In this document: in pieces, positions 1-12,530 of the stretch
Position numbering within the stretch: position 1 is the first letter of the stretch
Layout: each line of letters begins with the position of its first letter
NCBI GenBank assembly: GCA_019321725.1
Contig: CM033113.1
Location: forward strand, 3,534,001-3,598,000
Reading direction: 5' to 3'
Length of the DNA: 64,000 nucleotides
From: Paulownia fortunei
Taxonomy: Eukaryota > Streptophyta > Magnoliopsida > Lamiales > Paulowniaceae
Notes under the pieces: generated by a model
The model's input: only the letters and a program-made list of their open reading frames with translations
Told to the model about the DNA's origin: nothing
Databases searched by the model: none
Made by a program: the position numbers and the translations under genes

Positions 1-809
1 CGAGTTGAAACCATACTGGGTGGGTGAATTTTGTAACCATGTCAAAAAGAAGGAAAAATTATTGGGTCCTCTAGGTTTGTTGGATAAGGAAAAACTAAAT
101 GTGGAGCCATAGCAGAATTTACACATCTAGCATTGCTGTGAAATGCATAAACGTGCTCATTAAAGGAAACAATATCTTTTGCATTTTTCCTGTTGTCTTA
201 GCTTACTGTTGGTACTCCTGCAGTGAGTTAATGTAGAGGATTGTGTTCTCTTTGGTTTGGTCTTGATTTGTTTCACCTAGTTCCATTTACAACTCAATGA
301 GATTTGAAGAATTAGAAAAGAATAATGTTGAAATCTTTGATTCTTAATTTTCCCTTCAACCCCAGATAAAGGTTAGGTTTGGAATCGTCACACATTGTAT
401 TAAGAGTCTTTCAAGAATTCTAGTTGTAAATTCAACCCATTTCAGGAGCCTGAGGGATTTATCAGTTTTATTATGAATATTGTCTAACTAATTGTTAGTT
501 GGTGAAAGTCTAGACATATATTTTGTTTGGAAGTCCTGAATTTCTGGTAAGTTTTACAGATGCACAATACTTAGCTGACAGATGTAGTAATTGAAGATAA
601 TTTTTTAAAGATCTGATGGAGAAACTGTTCTGAATTCTTTCTTCTGAGAAATAGATTTCTGCTAGAAAAACCTAAAGTCAGTAATCTGCAGATGTAATCT
701 TATCTGGATATGCTGGTACAAATCAACAAGACAAGCTATAAGCAATTGCAAACGCAACGAATAGAAGTGATGAGATGAGGAAAATGAAGCTTGGTATTCT
801 GTAGTTTCC
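1..809. other. Intergenic / 3' flank, no gene seen
   Basis: I see no open reading frame of coding character, RNA gene or clear repeat here. The right-hand part is presumably the 3' UTR and terminator region of the minus-strand gene that stops at 810. The left-hand part could be the UTR or an intron of a gene outside the window, but nothing in the sequence decides this. Confidence 0.5.
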
Positions 810-1343
810 TCATTGCATTGTATGTTGTTTCACGCGCGGAGTTGGTCCAAGGGTGCGACAATCTCTGCAAGGGGTGGCAAATGAGGAGAAAAGTTTTTGG
901 CTAAAACTTTTTGTGCGCTTTTCATTTGTTCTTCTTTTAACTTCGGGAATTTGCTTTCTACTGCTACTTTTGTGATTTGACTGCTTCGTATCTGATCCTT
1001 TACTGTGGCCTGGAATTTGTGATAACAAATCTTCCAAAGCTATTCGGTTTGGAACTTGATGTTGATGTGAAGAGATTTTTGTCGCCGGCTGACTGTTCAA
1101 GAACAACTTATCAGCTGAAAAATTGTTGTTTGGGCTCCCAATTATGGAGCCAGCATTGGAACAGCTGAATTCGAAGTCTGGCTCTTGTTTCTGCACTTGG
1201 GGACCTTCTTTTTGGTCTTGAATACATACGAGGCCTGCAAAAGAGAGCGACTCACTTGAGGCAAAATCTGCAGCCACATCAGGGGACATTTTCTTTGGCA
1301 TGCGCTGGATTGAAGTATTCTGCGACAGATAAGCTTGCCACAT
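810..1343 (-). CDS. Uncharacterised plant-specific small basic protein (177 aa, intronless)
   Basis: This is an uninterrupted minus-strand frame that I take from the first ATG (1343), giving 177 residues. The frame stays open upstream to 1376, but the codon there is TTG. Seen: residues 34-42 read SFAGLVCIQ, DFEFS lies at 56-60, and ADKLF at about 77-81. The middle is Ser/Asn/Gln-rich and the C-terminal third is strongly basic with a KRRTNEKRTK stretch, followed by CRDC. A short hydrophobic-aromatic FxFS motif, an ADxLF motif and a basic tail are features I associate with plant proteins loosely annotated as membrane-associated kinase regulator-like; that assignment is inference. No signal peptide or membrane segment is visible. 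A TATA-like box at 1389-1397 lies only about 50 bp before the ATG, so the 5' UTR would be very short, or the start lies further upstream in an unseen exon. The codon composition and conserved motifs make it a likely gene, of unknown function. Confidence 0.62.
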   Translation of the reverse strand: MWQAYLSQNTSIQRMPKKMSPDVAADFASSESLSFAGLVCIQDQKEGPQVQKQEPDFEFSCSNAGSIIGSPNNNFSADKLFLNSQPATKISSHQHQVPNRIALEDLLSQIPGHSKGSDTKQSNHKSSSRKQIPEVKRRTNEKRTKSFSQKLFSSFATPCRDCRTLGPTPRVKQHTMQ

Positions 1344-1388
1344 TTCTGAGCTTTTATATGCGAAGCTTGAGAACAATGATTTGATGCC

Positions 1389-1397
1389 TATTTATAT
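1389..1397 (-). promoter_or_regulatory. Possible TATA box of the 810-1343 gene
   Basis: The minus strand reads ATATAAATA here, about 46 bp upstream of the proposed ATG at 1343. A start site about 30 bp downstream would leave a leader of under 20 nt. The spacing fits a promoter only if the leader is this short. Confidence 0.35.
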
Positions 1398-1399
1398 TC

Positions 1400-4257
1400 T
1401 TATTTGTCTTTATTGTAAGCTTGTGGTTGTGTATATGTACTTCTCCCCGGGCAAAGATCCTCTGTCAATTTTGTGTAATACATATTTTTCCTGTGTGAGG
1501 ACATAATGTAAAAATACGGTCGGTAATTGTTACATATAGCTCTTGTTTTTTATTTACATGATTTAAGTTGTTACTGTGATAATTATTAGACTCTTGTTTT
1601 TTGTGCAGAGTTGAAACTGTAGGAGCTTAATAGCGGGTAAAGAAGTTAAGAATTGGTGTAAAATTGCATCACAAATCCTCTTGTAAACTAGTTGAAAAGT
1701 TGTGAAACCTCCTTGTTGGCGTCACATTGTATTAGTATCATTAAACTGAGAAATTAAGAATTATGGATTTACAGAATTGTGACGACAGCAAACCCATAAC
1801 ACACTCCCCCCACCCCCCCAAAACCAAAAGGGCAAAAAAAAAACATGTGGGATACTCCGAAACAAACTTGGAACTGACTTTCAATTGTTGGTGGTTTCGG
1901 TTAAACTCACTTGGGGTGTCATTTTCGCTTCGGAAACAAGTGGAGTAGCCGCTTTTGTGAAGGTGAATGTTCCAATGCAATTTATTTAGCAAATTTCAGT
2001 GGTAACATTCTCTGTGGGCCTCCTGATTTATTTATATTCGTAGCCGTCCTCCTGAAATTACGTCCAAACGTTAAGTTGCCGTCAAGAAATTAAACGAATC
2101 AAAATGAGTTAGTTAAGATCACTGATGACGAGGGGAGGGACAAAGTTCAATTGGTACAAATCTCGACTCATCAGCATTTTTAAAGTTTTAAGTTCAAGAA
2201 TAATTCCATATGCAGATGAGATATGTAGAGAATTTTTGTAGAAATTGCTTTTAAGTGATTTAATTTTTTCACTCTACTTGGGTTCTTTTGGAGCGCTTTG
2301 TTCTACAGCTTCTAATTTACTAAAATTTTAGCTCCAAAAAGCTAAAAGCTGGAAGTTGGGTTTGGATACTTTTTCTAGCTTTTGATATTTCTGTAAATTA
2401 ATCAAAGTTATAATATTGCCCTTAATAATTTTTTAATAACCCAATATTACCCCTCACATCCTCAAATCATATTTGTCCTTTTTCTTTTCTTTTTGAATTC
2501 TATGTTTTATTATTACCATTGTAACTATAAGTACAAATCTTCTTTGGATTCTTTTTTCTTTTTTTTCTACCTTTTACTTTATTTTTCCTTTTTCCTTGTT
2601 TTTTTTGTTTTTTGTTTTCTCTTTTTCTCTTTTTTGCTTTTCTTTTCCCTCTCTTTTTTCTAATTTTGACATTTTTCTCTATTTTTATTATGTGTATATA
2701 TAGATTGATAATATTATAAATTTATATATCTTCAATAACACTATGTATATTTATACAAGTTATGTGCTGGTATGGAGTTGAAAAAAGTTGGCCATGAATT
2801 TAGTTTAATTTATTTGATCAAATTTGATAAAATAAATTATTATTTCAAAGTACAAAGCAAGTTAAATCTACTATTGCAGCTTATTTATCAAACACTTTTT
2901 TTCAACTTATTTTTATTTTCAACAATATATTACAAGGTAAAAGAATTTTTATATAAGAACATTTTTTTAAAAGAATTTGTTTTGGTAACAATCCCGTTTT
3001 GTCCTATTCCGTATTTAATTTCTCAATTTGAATTAACAACACAGATAGGTCGAGACTTCATCAATTTAGTGGTTAACCCGAAATTTTTGGTGTGTTGGGC
3101 CTTTTTGCATTGCGGAAGAGAATACAATCCGAAAACGGGGCTCTCTAAGTCCATCACAGGAACGGGCCCCAATACAAAATCTATTTTAGATGTGGCAGCC
3201 CAATGCTTTTCATAGTCCATATTTTTGTTGGATTAAGTCCGCATTTCTAGAGGCTGACACAAATAAGCCTCTATAGGAATGGTTAATGGGATATGTGTAA
3301 ATCCAAACTCGGTTTATTTGGTGGGATGAATTTTTAAATTTGTAAACGGTGAATTTTGATTTATTATTTTTAAATTCACCTCTTTCCAAAATTATTCCAT
3401 TAATTTTTTGTTTATTTTATTTTAATTTGTATATGTAATATTATTTTTTTAAAAATATATGTTTAGAATATTTCAATGGTGTTATTTAAAAAGTATATAT
3501 ATTTTTTATATTTTGAAAATTATAAAATAAATTTATCTAGATTACGAATAAGTCCTTAAAAATGTTATGCGATAAATTTTGATAAACTCATCCGAAATTC
3601 GCCGACATCCCTAAACTTCTATTGCATGAAATTTAAATTACCATTTATACCCCTTATGCAAGTCATATCTAGATCCTTCCTTCCACCATTCTAAACCTAA
3701 TTTTGACAAAGACAAACCCCACTTGATACACTAATTATTCACTTGATACACTAATTATTGCACCCCTATTCTGCAAAAATAATTGTGGTCAGCATCAACA
3801 AAATCACATCAACCAAAGTTTCGAAGATAAAAAATTTAATTAATTTAATAAAATTACCTTATCACACTTGCTTGGACCCCCAGATTTGTATTTGTACCCA
3901 TAGAAAAGGACAAAACTAATTAAAAAAACCAAACACTTGTACAGCGATCCCTAACCCTTTAGTCTCGGCCCATCTAATAATATATCTCGGGTCCCATGTT
4001 TACCTAGTCTTCATCCTTATCCACATTCGTTTCCCCTATTTCCACCCTCACTTTCCCAGTGACCACACACTTTTCCATTATTTACCTCCACTATCGAGGG
4101 TGGAAGTAGAAATAAGTAACTTGGAAATATGAAAATTGAAAATTTCTTCAGAGGAACTATAGGAGATATTTCAGCAACAACCTTTTCTATTTATGAGTCT
4201 AGATAGGCAAATAACAGCTTCACACTCACTCAAGAAGGAAATAGGTTAAGCGAAAAA
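1400..4257. other. AT-rich intergenic region
   Basis: No gene is supported. From about 2,300 to 2,950 the sequence has long T-rich and A/T-rich tracts and looks like decayed repeat DNA. The tail of the region (about 3,950-4,257) is the promoter and 5' leader of the DRM1-like gene and is less AT-biased. The open frames at 1741-2093 and 2772-3215 have no coding character and match no family I recognise. Confidence 0.5.
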
Positions 4258-5355
4258 ATGGTGCTTCTTGATCAACTTTGGGATGATGTTGTGGCCGGGC
4301 CTCAGCCCGAACGTGGCCTGAAACACCTCAAGAAGGTGTACACCAAGCCCTTGAACATCAAAGGTTAGAACCATATATGATATCTAGCTAGTTTTTATCT
4401 TAATTTCTTCTGCACATGCAGGAGGAAGAAGACACTCTGTGTTAGTGTGTTAATGATGTTATAGTAGTACTATGTGTGTTTCTGTTTTGATGATTAGATG
4501 TTGGAGGAGAGGGTGGTAGTAGCAAGTACCAGAGGTCTCTGTCTATGCCGGCTAGTCCTGGGACGCCGACGACGCCTGGAACGCCGACTACTCCGTCGCC
4601 AACGGCGGCGCGAAGGGATAATGTGTGGCGGAGTGTGTTCCACCCGGGAAGCAACCTGGCTACCAAGAACATCGGGTCTGATTACTTTGACAAGCCTGGG
4701 CCCAACTCCCCTACTGTCTATGACTGGTACGTCTTATTATTTGTCTTTTCATACAAATCTGACTACTATTTATCTGTAACCCAAGAAATGAAAATATAAA
4801 CTGTTGATCTTCTAGATTAGCAGCAACTTGGATCTCCAAATAAATAACATTTTTTAAATGTCACACCCAAGAAAGTTCTGTCCCATATCAAGTCCAAAAT
4901 CATAGAGTAAATATTATTATACTTGTTTATAGTTCACTTATGTAAATAATTTACTTACGGACAAACTCAAATCGGGCTGAAATTCCATAACGCCTGTTTG
5001 TATTTCATAGTTAATCACAGTCCCACTCACATAATTTTGCGGTGAATACTCGCTGATAAAAACTTCATTTAGTTTTTTTTTTTTTTTTGCCTAGAAAGAA
5101 TTCTATTTTACTAATAAATTTGTGATCTCCGATTAAAATATTTATACTAGTACTAAATACGAATTTTATCCATGGAGTTCGTAATAATTTAATTAAAAAC
5201 AGTCTTACTGCACCAATTATCTAACAGTCTCTTAATTTGTTATTTTAGTTCGATTATGACATATGTATTTCTTAAAAAAAAAAGGTCTAATTTTAATGAT
5301 GATTCCGTTTGATTGCAGGCTTTACAGTGGGGAAACTCGGAGCAAACATCGCTGA
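4258..5355 (+). CDS. DRM1: Dormancy-associated / auxin-repressed protein (DRM1/ARP family), 3 exons
   Basis: Exons 4258-4363, 4498-4726 and 5319-5355 join in frame (phases 1 and 2, GT..AG introns) to give 123 residues, the usual size of this family. The N-terminus [20 protein letters not shown] is the family hallmark. It is followed by [12 protein letters not shown], a Ser/Pro/Thr-rich stretch with repeated [13 protein letters not shown] around residues 58-71, the conserved [11 protein letters not shown] block, and the C-terminus [22 protein letters not shown]1/ARP genes are known markers of bud dormancy, are repressed by auxin and sugars, and often respond to stress; the biochemical function is unknown and the protein is thought to be largely disordered. 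Intron 2 (about 590 bp) is AT-rich and contains A and T runs. Retained-intron isoforms are known in the family. Assignment to the family is secure; which paralogue it is cannot be decided from sequence alone. Confidence 0.93.
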
Positions 5356-7400
5356 AGTACAAGTGTTTAAATAACCGATGGTTGCATGTAAATAGTGTCG
5401 TTCCTGCTCGGTGTGAGGCGACCTGCAGTTTCAATTATTTCAGTTTCTTGTGATTAAGCTACTCTATTAACTAGGTTTTGTTGGCTGACTTTTTGATTTT
5501 CCTATGCAAATCAGTGCTGTTTGCTGTGAGTTATTCTGATCTATTATGGACGGTGTAGATCATCTGTTATATTATACTTATCGTTTTCTATAAAATAAGT
5601 GGGTTGTGAATTTTAGTTTACTGTCGTAATGTAATAGTTATTTTCTAAACTTGTAATTATGGGCCTTTGTCCCATAAAGAGAGCCCAGAAGGCAGAAGAG
5701 TACTTGAAATAATATTTATGCTTCTCGGCTTCACCATTAATCAGGTTTTGTTTAGGAGACTTTATTAGGAATAAGTGTGCGGTAAGTTTACGAGTGCTTA
5801 TGAATAGTTGAATTCAAGTGGTAAAAATTAAGATTTTTAACGTGAGATTACACGAGTGCTTATGAATAGGTGAATTCGAATTGTATAGATTAAGGTTTTT
5901 AAGGTTCTTATATGAGGTTATGCGTTCAAGATTCCCACAAAAGTATCGTGAAAAAGCATAGTATGATATCTATTTAATATATATATATATATATAGCACA
6001 TTATTATTTGAGAAAATATTGTTGTTCCGTTTTATGAGAAAATCACACTCGTTTTCAATCGGGTTAAGCAAGTTGAATTTCGGGTAATTAAGTGTCAAAA
6101 CATGTTTCTGAAACGGTGAAGCCAATTTTCCTCGTCCTCAAGGTGTATTGAGTTGAGGCGAGCCGAAATTTGGAGTTGAGCAAGGACAGGGCGTTGCGCG
6201 TTGTTGAATTGTTGGGTCGAGGTGACCAAATACCCAAATATCAAGCCGACCAAAAACCTGATTGGGGTGGGGAATTTTATATTAAACCTCCTATTCAACC
6301 CATATGTTGACCAGGAACAATGGGTTGCAGGATATTGAGTTGTTTGGGTTGAGATGACCCAAAATTTCTTAGAAGAGCAAAAACCTTTTAGGATCCCCCT
6401 ATTTGGCTCTCTCAGCCCAACCCTACACAAATACCACTCCTTGAAAAATAACCTTACTCCGGGAAAACAAATTTTGATTGTGTGAGTTATTGTTTGAAAT
6501 AAGAATTGTTGGTTTCTGTTTCTAAATAATGAACAATGGAATGGATTGCTCATATAATCTGGATGAGCCCTATTCCTTTTGGAGAACGCAAAGCCGTCAA
6601 ATTAGCAAAAAAAATTAATGGAGAATCTCAATCAACATGATTAAGACCAGCATACAGGCTCAAATCCCTGTCAAAAAATCACAATTCTAAAGATGACTAC
6701 TACTGTATATAGCGCAGAAGGATGGAATTTCTATTTTTTATTAAAGGGAAGATACAGTATCCTAGTATCCTGGGATCACAATAAGGTATATTATGAAAGG
6801 ATTCAATAAAAGGCGAATGTTATATTGACTCCTATGAAAGGACGAAAAATCTTAGAAATATGACAGGAGTAAAAGATTATTATCAGGCAAAAATAGAAAT
6901 ACCAGCTGCCGCAGTAAATGACATTTACATTTGGTACCAAGTCGCATAAATAATCAGAAAGGACAGTTCTTTTCCATGCCAGCAACTATAAATTTTCAAA
7001 TACTGACTGTATAAACAATAAATACCTTATATGAATAATTAAGTTGGAAAGCTATTGTTCACTTCATTAGAAGATAATGCACACCCAAACAAATTTAGGG
7101 CACAAATGAAGTAGGCGTAGCTAAGAGGTAGATCTGATGCAGCCTATTCATTCTATGAAGGGATTGCCAAGCGAATAATAAAAATATTTGAACATTTTTC
7201 AAAACTCTACATACAAAGGCCTATACCAATATATAAAGCTATGGAATGTGGAGCCATCACAGATGAACATTTGACCAACTCCTGTAGCATCTAGATGCTT
7301 GCATAAGAATTTTAACTTGTAGAAACACTAAATTTGAACAACAATCCATATACAATAATAACCATATTTTTTAATATACCAAAGCAAACTTCCTTCCTGC
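5356..7400. other. Intergenic region between two convergent genes
   Basis: The first part is the 3' UTR of the DRM1-like gene, and the end (from about 7,400 downwards) is the 3' flank of the RING1 gene on the other strand. Between them lie an imperfect tandem duplication (5790-5920) and a short (AT)n run near 5,975-5,995. The open minus-strand frame at 6095-6553 has no recognisable domain and I do not call it. Confidence 0.5.
5790..5920. repeat. Imperfect tandem duplication, about 62 bp unit, 2 copies
   Basis: The two copies start with ACGAGTGCTTATGAATAG at 5790 and 5852. They share GTGAATTC-like and AAGATTTTTAA / AAGGTTTTTAA blocks at matching distances. They lie in non-coding DNA just downstream of the DRM1-like gene. 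Confidence 0.6.
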
Positions 7401-7450
7401 ATCATACTTGCGTAGCTTCCTTCCACAGAAAGACGTCAGCTTCATCCTCA

Positions 7451-10400
7451 TCAGTTTCCATGGCCTTGCGCCTTTTGCCGGTATGCTAAAACCTGAACAC
7501 AGAATTTAGAAGGCCTGAAAACAATGACAGTTTACTTTATTTTCCATGTCTGGTGAATCATCCTGTATATAGTACTTAATAGCCAGCTGTGTAAACAAAT
7601 CAAATAGTAAGAGACTATATGAGAACACAGCCATCATAAATCAATCACAATTTACTTACTAGATACAGCTATGGTACAAGACACAAGAAAGTTACACAAC
7701 TTAGCAAGAAAAGGAGGTGTCCTTCACCCTTAGGGTATTTTTATGGTTGCTGTTGGATATAAAGGAGCCAGCTGGCTAGCAGCTACAGAGTTTCAAATTT
7801 TAGATTTACTTCGAATTTTACAATTTGGTCCCTTTCCAAGCTATTGGCATTTTAACTCGTCAGGTGGATGCCATTTCTTTCTAACACTGGACCAGAATGG
7901 TGGGCGCAACACAAATCACATGCAAAACAATATGATTATGGAATCAGTTTCCAATCTGCCCAGCCTTTTCTTAAACAGCTTTAAGTTTAAACCCTATTCC
8001 CCAACCCCACACCAAAAGAAAAACAGGAAAAATAAAATGAAATAAAAATTAAAAAATACCATGCAAAACAGGATTACAATAATCAGTTCAATTTTTCATT
8101 TATCACAAGGGAACAAGTCTTACCAGATTCTGCTGAGTAAAACTGGCATGAATTTCCCCCAATGTCTGGTGCTCGTTCAACAGCTGCAGCTCGTTGTGGC
8201 AAGGATTCAAGACGGCAAGTTCATTTATGAAACTCAAAGAGTTGTTTACAGGATGAAAATCTTTTATTATAAGAATCTCAATTTCACTAGCTTCCATGGA
8301 TGTCTGCATAGCAACATACTGCAAGAGATGTGGAACTGTAACTTATTCTTCGTGAAATATGTTGGGCAGCCAAATAAAAGACCAAGAATTAGAATGCAGG
8401 TGAAAACCTGGCATAAGTGTCTAACTGATGACCTGGGGCTGCAGCAGAGATAAGGACGCTTCAGGCTGGGTATTTTCTCCTCAAGCAATGAAACAAATGT
8501 GAGACTAATTTTCAACTGTAACAAGAAGATGAACCCTCTTAAGTTCCCTTGACAGAGAAAATGGCTAAGTGCAGAAACTCGGATAAGATAATCTCACAAA
8601 CTCAAATGTCACGACATTCAGTCAGCAACAAGCAATTGAAATTGTTCAATTGTCTGGAGGTTCCAAGATTTCCTTATACCAACCCTCCCCCCCCCCCCCC
8701 CCCCCCGCCCTTCCTTCTCTTTTAAGAACCAATTGAACATTAAAAAATGAAAAAACTCATCAAAAGCAAAAATATTCTATAGTTACCACCTCATCATTTT
8801 CATTTGAACATCGGAGATGATCTATTAGCTTTGAGAGCCGGTTACTCCTGGAAAGTTTGCCGCAGGCCCAACTGAGACCACCATGTCGGGTGTTACTGCG
8901 CATGCCACCTCTTCCCCAGGCAAGAATTTCGGTACTTCCAATAAGTCCAGCCGAAGCACCAAGTAATTCTCTGTTGGCTTCTGAATCATTATCATCACAA
9001 CCTCCATTTGCATTGGCTCCTGATGATTGTTGTAAACTCCGAGCTCCACCCCATCTTTTGTACCTCTTCGATTTGACTTCAGCAGAGCGCTCATCAGCAG
9101 AAGACGAGTCCTTGCTACCATCATTCCCATTAGCTCCTTCCTCTTCATCAGATCCTTGGTGTTCAGCAACTCGATGGTTTCTCCGACCTCTCAAATTTCG
9201 ATAATTGCCCTGTCTCCTAACAAATGCCGCTGCTGTGACTCTGGCTGATGTTCGTTTCTTTCCCAGTGCTTCTGCTTGTCGACGGAAAGTCTGGGAAATT
9301 GAAGCTTGGATCTGTTACAAAACAGAAAAATTAAGTAGATGGAATTTGGTTGTAGGAAATTCAGAGAAAGAAATGCCGGCAGGCACCATTTCATGAGTCA
9401 TCCTTTTGCCATAGAAAAGTACATAATTAGTCCTGTCAGCCAAAAAATATGGAGCAAGGAAAGCTTGATATCGATCACTTTGCAGAAAATGAGGAACATA
9501 AAGTATTCCAGCATTAACACTTGTTGCACATTGATGGACGAATAAAACCCTGGAATCATAATGAGTTCACTGCATGATCCATGAACAGCAGAAGTCTGAG
9601 ATAAAAATTGAGAAATGTTACCTGCTTATTGCGAGCCTTCTCCTCTTCATGGAAAGCCAATTCCTGCAACGACAAATAGAAGAGTTCTTGATGGAAACAA
9701 AGTAAATTCAGTATTGCCCAGAAGAAGAGTCAAAGAATTTCTCAAGTACTACCTCTTCCTCGTATTTATCAATGTCAGGATACAGAGCGGCAATCAGGGC
9801 ATCATAGTTTGGATCATCTCTCAAAGAACGGCGGCTGGCACAATGTGTGCGGCAAGCTGGACATTCATTATTCCTGCATTAAAGCCAACAATATAATTAG
9901 AAGGCAAGAAAAATTCAGTAGTTAGTCAATACATAAAAAGCACAAGAAAGTACCCTAGGCGCATGGATTTGTCAATGCACTCTCGGCAGAAACGATGTAA
10001 GCATTCCATGACTGTCCTTGTCTTCCTAATGATACCTGTCCATGGAGTATATTAAACAGCAATGCATCACAAACTGGCTTGAGAAAAATAGAAAGACAAG
10101 TTGTCACCAAAAGGATTTCATTTTGTTCATTTCTAGCCACATTAGTATGGCAAAAGAGGCATTTTACACAATAATGCAACAGCCAATAATAAGATGCAGA
10201 TCTTCATTGTGGTATCCAACTACACGGCTTGTTGTTGCATATAATTGTTATATATGTGAATCTGACAAACTAAAATTAGAGAATCGTACCTAAACATATT
10301 GGACACTGAACTTCCTTGCGTATTTCTGCCAACTTCACAACAATAAATCTGGAATTCAACACCATAACCCTTAAGATTAATTCATACCAAATGTCACATG

Positions 10401-12417
10401 CAAATAAATTTGGCAGAATGCAAGCAGAAAATTTTTCTTTGTGTCACCCTTGGTCCTCAGCTATCAATGTGTATAGTTTATAAAAAACAAAAAAAAGATG
10501 AAGAAAAAAAAAACTTAAAAAAAAGGGCAGATAGATTGTAGAAATAAGTAAATAACCATTTTAGCCACCATGAAAAGGAAATAAAGTGGCTTATTCAATG
10601 GAGGTGCATTGATGAGTTTGGTTCTTCAAAAATAACATATAACCGAAAAAAATCCACTTTTGGCATCTCAGTGTCACAAATATATTTTCTGCCACATTGT
10701 GGTGTTTTTAGGTTTTGGTTAGAGGTGATACTCCTTTAATTAAAGTCTTCATTAACTGCACTGATAAATTGTCTCTCCATCCCAGCTTACATAATGAAGT
10801 TGGATGATTTTCTAAATCTGAATTGCTAATTTGTGTTACTAGAAAGTATCAATTTGACATGCGTCTATCTTAACAAAAGAATAGCATGCCCCTAGGTGGA
10901 TGTCCCCACAATTTGGTAACTACCATAACTATCATAAACACAGCCCCACAATTTTCCTAAGCCAAACTATCAAAACCACTGCCCACACGCGTCAGAAATT
11001 TTTGAAGTTTACGTCCTCATAGTCAAATCAAATATCATCTATCTCCTGGCTGTCAAAAGTATAACATGCTTATTAAGAGGTCAAAATGCACCCTGATGCG
11101 CCCACTAGTGATTATGTTGTCCACACCGAAGAAAGCCAGCCTTTACCAGTCAATTATATGCATGGCAATTCCAGAGTGGTCATTTCAGAGAAAATCGGAT
11201 GCACAGTAGTTTAAACTGCAAGTGGCAAACCATTGATAACAGAAGCCACAAAAGACTTCTGATTGCCCGCAAAACTAAACCAACCTCAAATTTCGCCTCC
11301 TATAAACTTCAATAAGAGTCAGTACCTTCGGGTTAGCTCGTTCTCCACTCCTTCACAAGAAGCCAATACAGGTAATTTTTTTCATTTGCTCGAGCACCAT
11401 ACAGAGTTTGTGTGCAACAATAGTCACATAAAAGTTAAAGCCATTATATAACTACTGAGGAAGTCAGACATCATTGTGCCATTACAATTAATATGCAAAA
11501 GTAAGAGTAATAAGTACCTTAGTCCACATGTGAAAGAAACTATCTAATTCTCAAAACTTGATCCCAATACAGAGATAATAGTACTGGAACACTAGCAAAA
11601 GAAATGGTACAATTCTAGAGTAACTATGCCTCAAAACTTAATCCAAATACAGATATCAGAATGCTGGATCACTTCTAAGTAGATCACGCATGATTTAACA
11701 TACAATGATCAAGTAATTAAAGGGGAGAAAACTTGGCCATTAGCAAAATTCAAAACCAAGTTTCATCAGCTTCCACCAGGCCATCAAAGATAAACAGCGA
11801 ATTTCAATCACTAGAGATCTAAATGTCGAAGTACTTCAAGAATAAGCCACAACTCCTCCTGAATGAACCTCAAGTATACAAATCGTATGGCAAAATAAAG
11901 CATGCAGATCTCAAGCTATACCTGCTCATCCAAACATCAAGCCGCGCCAAAATGCGCAGCACCAGTAACCCGGTCAGGAATTATAAGCAAATACATACAT
12001 TCATTTATATGCGTGCCTGAGTGCTCGTACGTGAGTGTGTGCGTCACCGTATGTGCGTGCGCATATGTAAAAGTATAGGCAGAAAGAGATAAAAATAGAA
12101 GTACTCGTCTTTTTCTCCGCCGCTAGAGTAAGGACTCTCATCGGAATCTGAGAATCAAACACACGTAAAATAACAAATAATCAAAAAATCAGATAAAAAT
12201 GCTGACCGAAACTCAAATTTAATGTAACCAAAACAACGCATGTGCGTAAACGTGTACATGAATACGTATCCAAGCACGTACCGCAGGCGTTGTCGGTTGG
12301 TTTGTGGTTGTGATTCTCGCTGCCTTGGAGCGAATCATCGGCTTTTTCTTCCTCGAGCGGTGCCGGAGGAGAAGGAGGCGGAGTGGTGGTTTCAAGCGGA
12401 CGCTTTTGGGCGGGCAT
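7451..12417 (-). CDS. RING1: RING1A/RING1B-type Polycomb (PRC1) E3 ubiquitin ligase, 10 exons
   Basis: Exons (minus strand, in order): 12417-12282, 12147-12105, 10348-10290, 10035-9954, 9873-9753, 9663-9622, 9311-8787, 8515-8408, 8318-8124, 7492-7451. They join in frame to about 450 residues. The C3HC4 RING is complete: C75, C78, C91, H93, C96, C99, C111, C114, in the context [20 protein letters not shown]. An acidic linker ([18 protein letters not shown]) and a basic KSKRYKRW stretch follow. Exons 8-10 encode a RAWUL (ubiquitin-like) fold, including [17 protein letters not shown] and [14 protein letters not shown], ending LVLAYRQK. Family knowledge: plant RING1 proteins are catalytic subunits of PRC1, pair with BMI1-type proteins and LHP1, and monoubiquitinate histone H2A to repress developmental and seed genes in the nucleus. 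The last exon has two possible acceptors 7 nt apart; the downstream one would stop at 7402 instead (464 aa). Intron 2 is long (about 1.76 kb). A or B type is not resolved. Confidence 0.92.
8687..8706. repeat. Homopolymer (C)20 in a RING1 intron
   Basis: An uninterrupted run of 20 cytosines on the + strand, followed by GCCC. It lies in the intron between the large exon 7 and exon 8 of the RING1 gene. G/C homopolymers of this length are rare in AT-rich plant introns and may vary in length. Confidence 0.9.
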
Positions 12418-12530
12418 TGAGTTGACTAGGTGGTGGAGGAGCCTGGCGGCGGTGGCAGTGGTGGAGGCGGTGGTGGAGGTGGTGGAGAGACGGAGTCAGC
12501 GAAGAAAGGGAGGCAATTGAGTGTGGCTTC
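12418..12530 (-). promoter_or_regulatory. C/CCACC-rich 5' leader of RING1
   Basis: Directly before the RING1 ATG the transcribed strand is rich in CCACC/CCGCC triplets, i.e. GGTGG/GGAGG repeats on the + strand (about 12,430-12,490). There is no in-frame upstream ATG, so the start at 12417 stands. This is probably the 5' UTR. The G-rich opposite strand could form quadruplex structure; that is inference. Confidence 0.5.

Noticed and set aside
1344..1376. Extension of the 810-1343 frame to 1376
   Set aside because: The codon at 1376 on the minus strand is TTG, not ATG, so an added 11-residue N-terminus is not supported.
2772..3215. 147-codon open frame on the + strand
   Set aside because: Phe/Leu/Lys/Tyr-rich translation of AT-rich sequence with no motif; typical random frame.
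6095..6553. 152-codon minus-strand frame between DRM1 and RING1
   Set aside because: No domain or family resemblance; base composition suggests decayed repeat DNA with phrases such as GGGTCGAGGTGACC repeated nearby.
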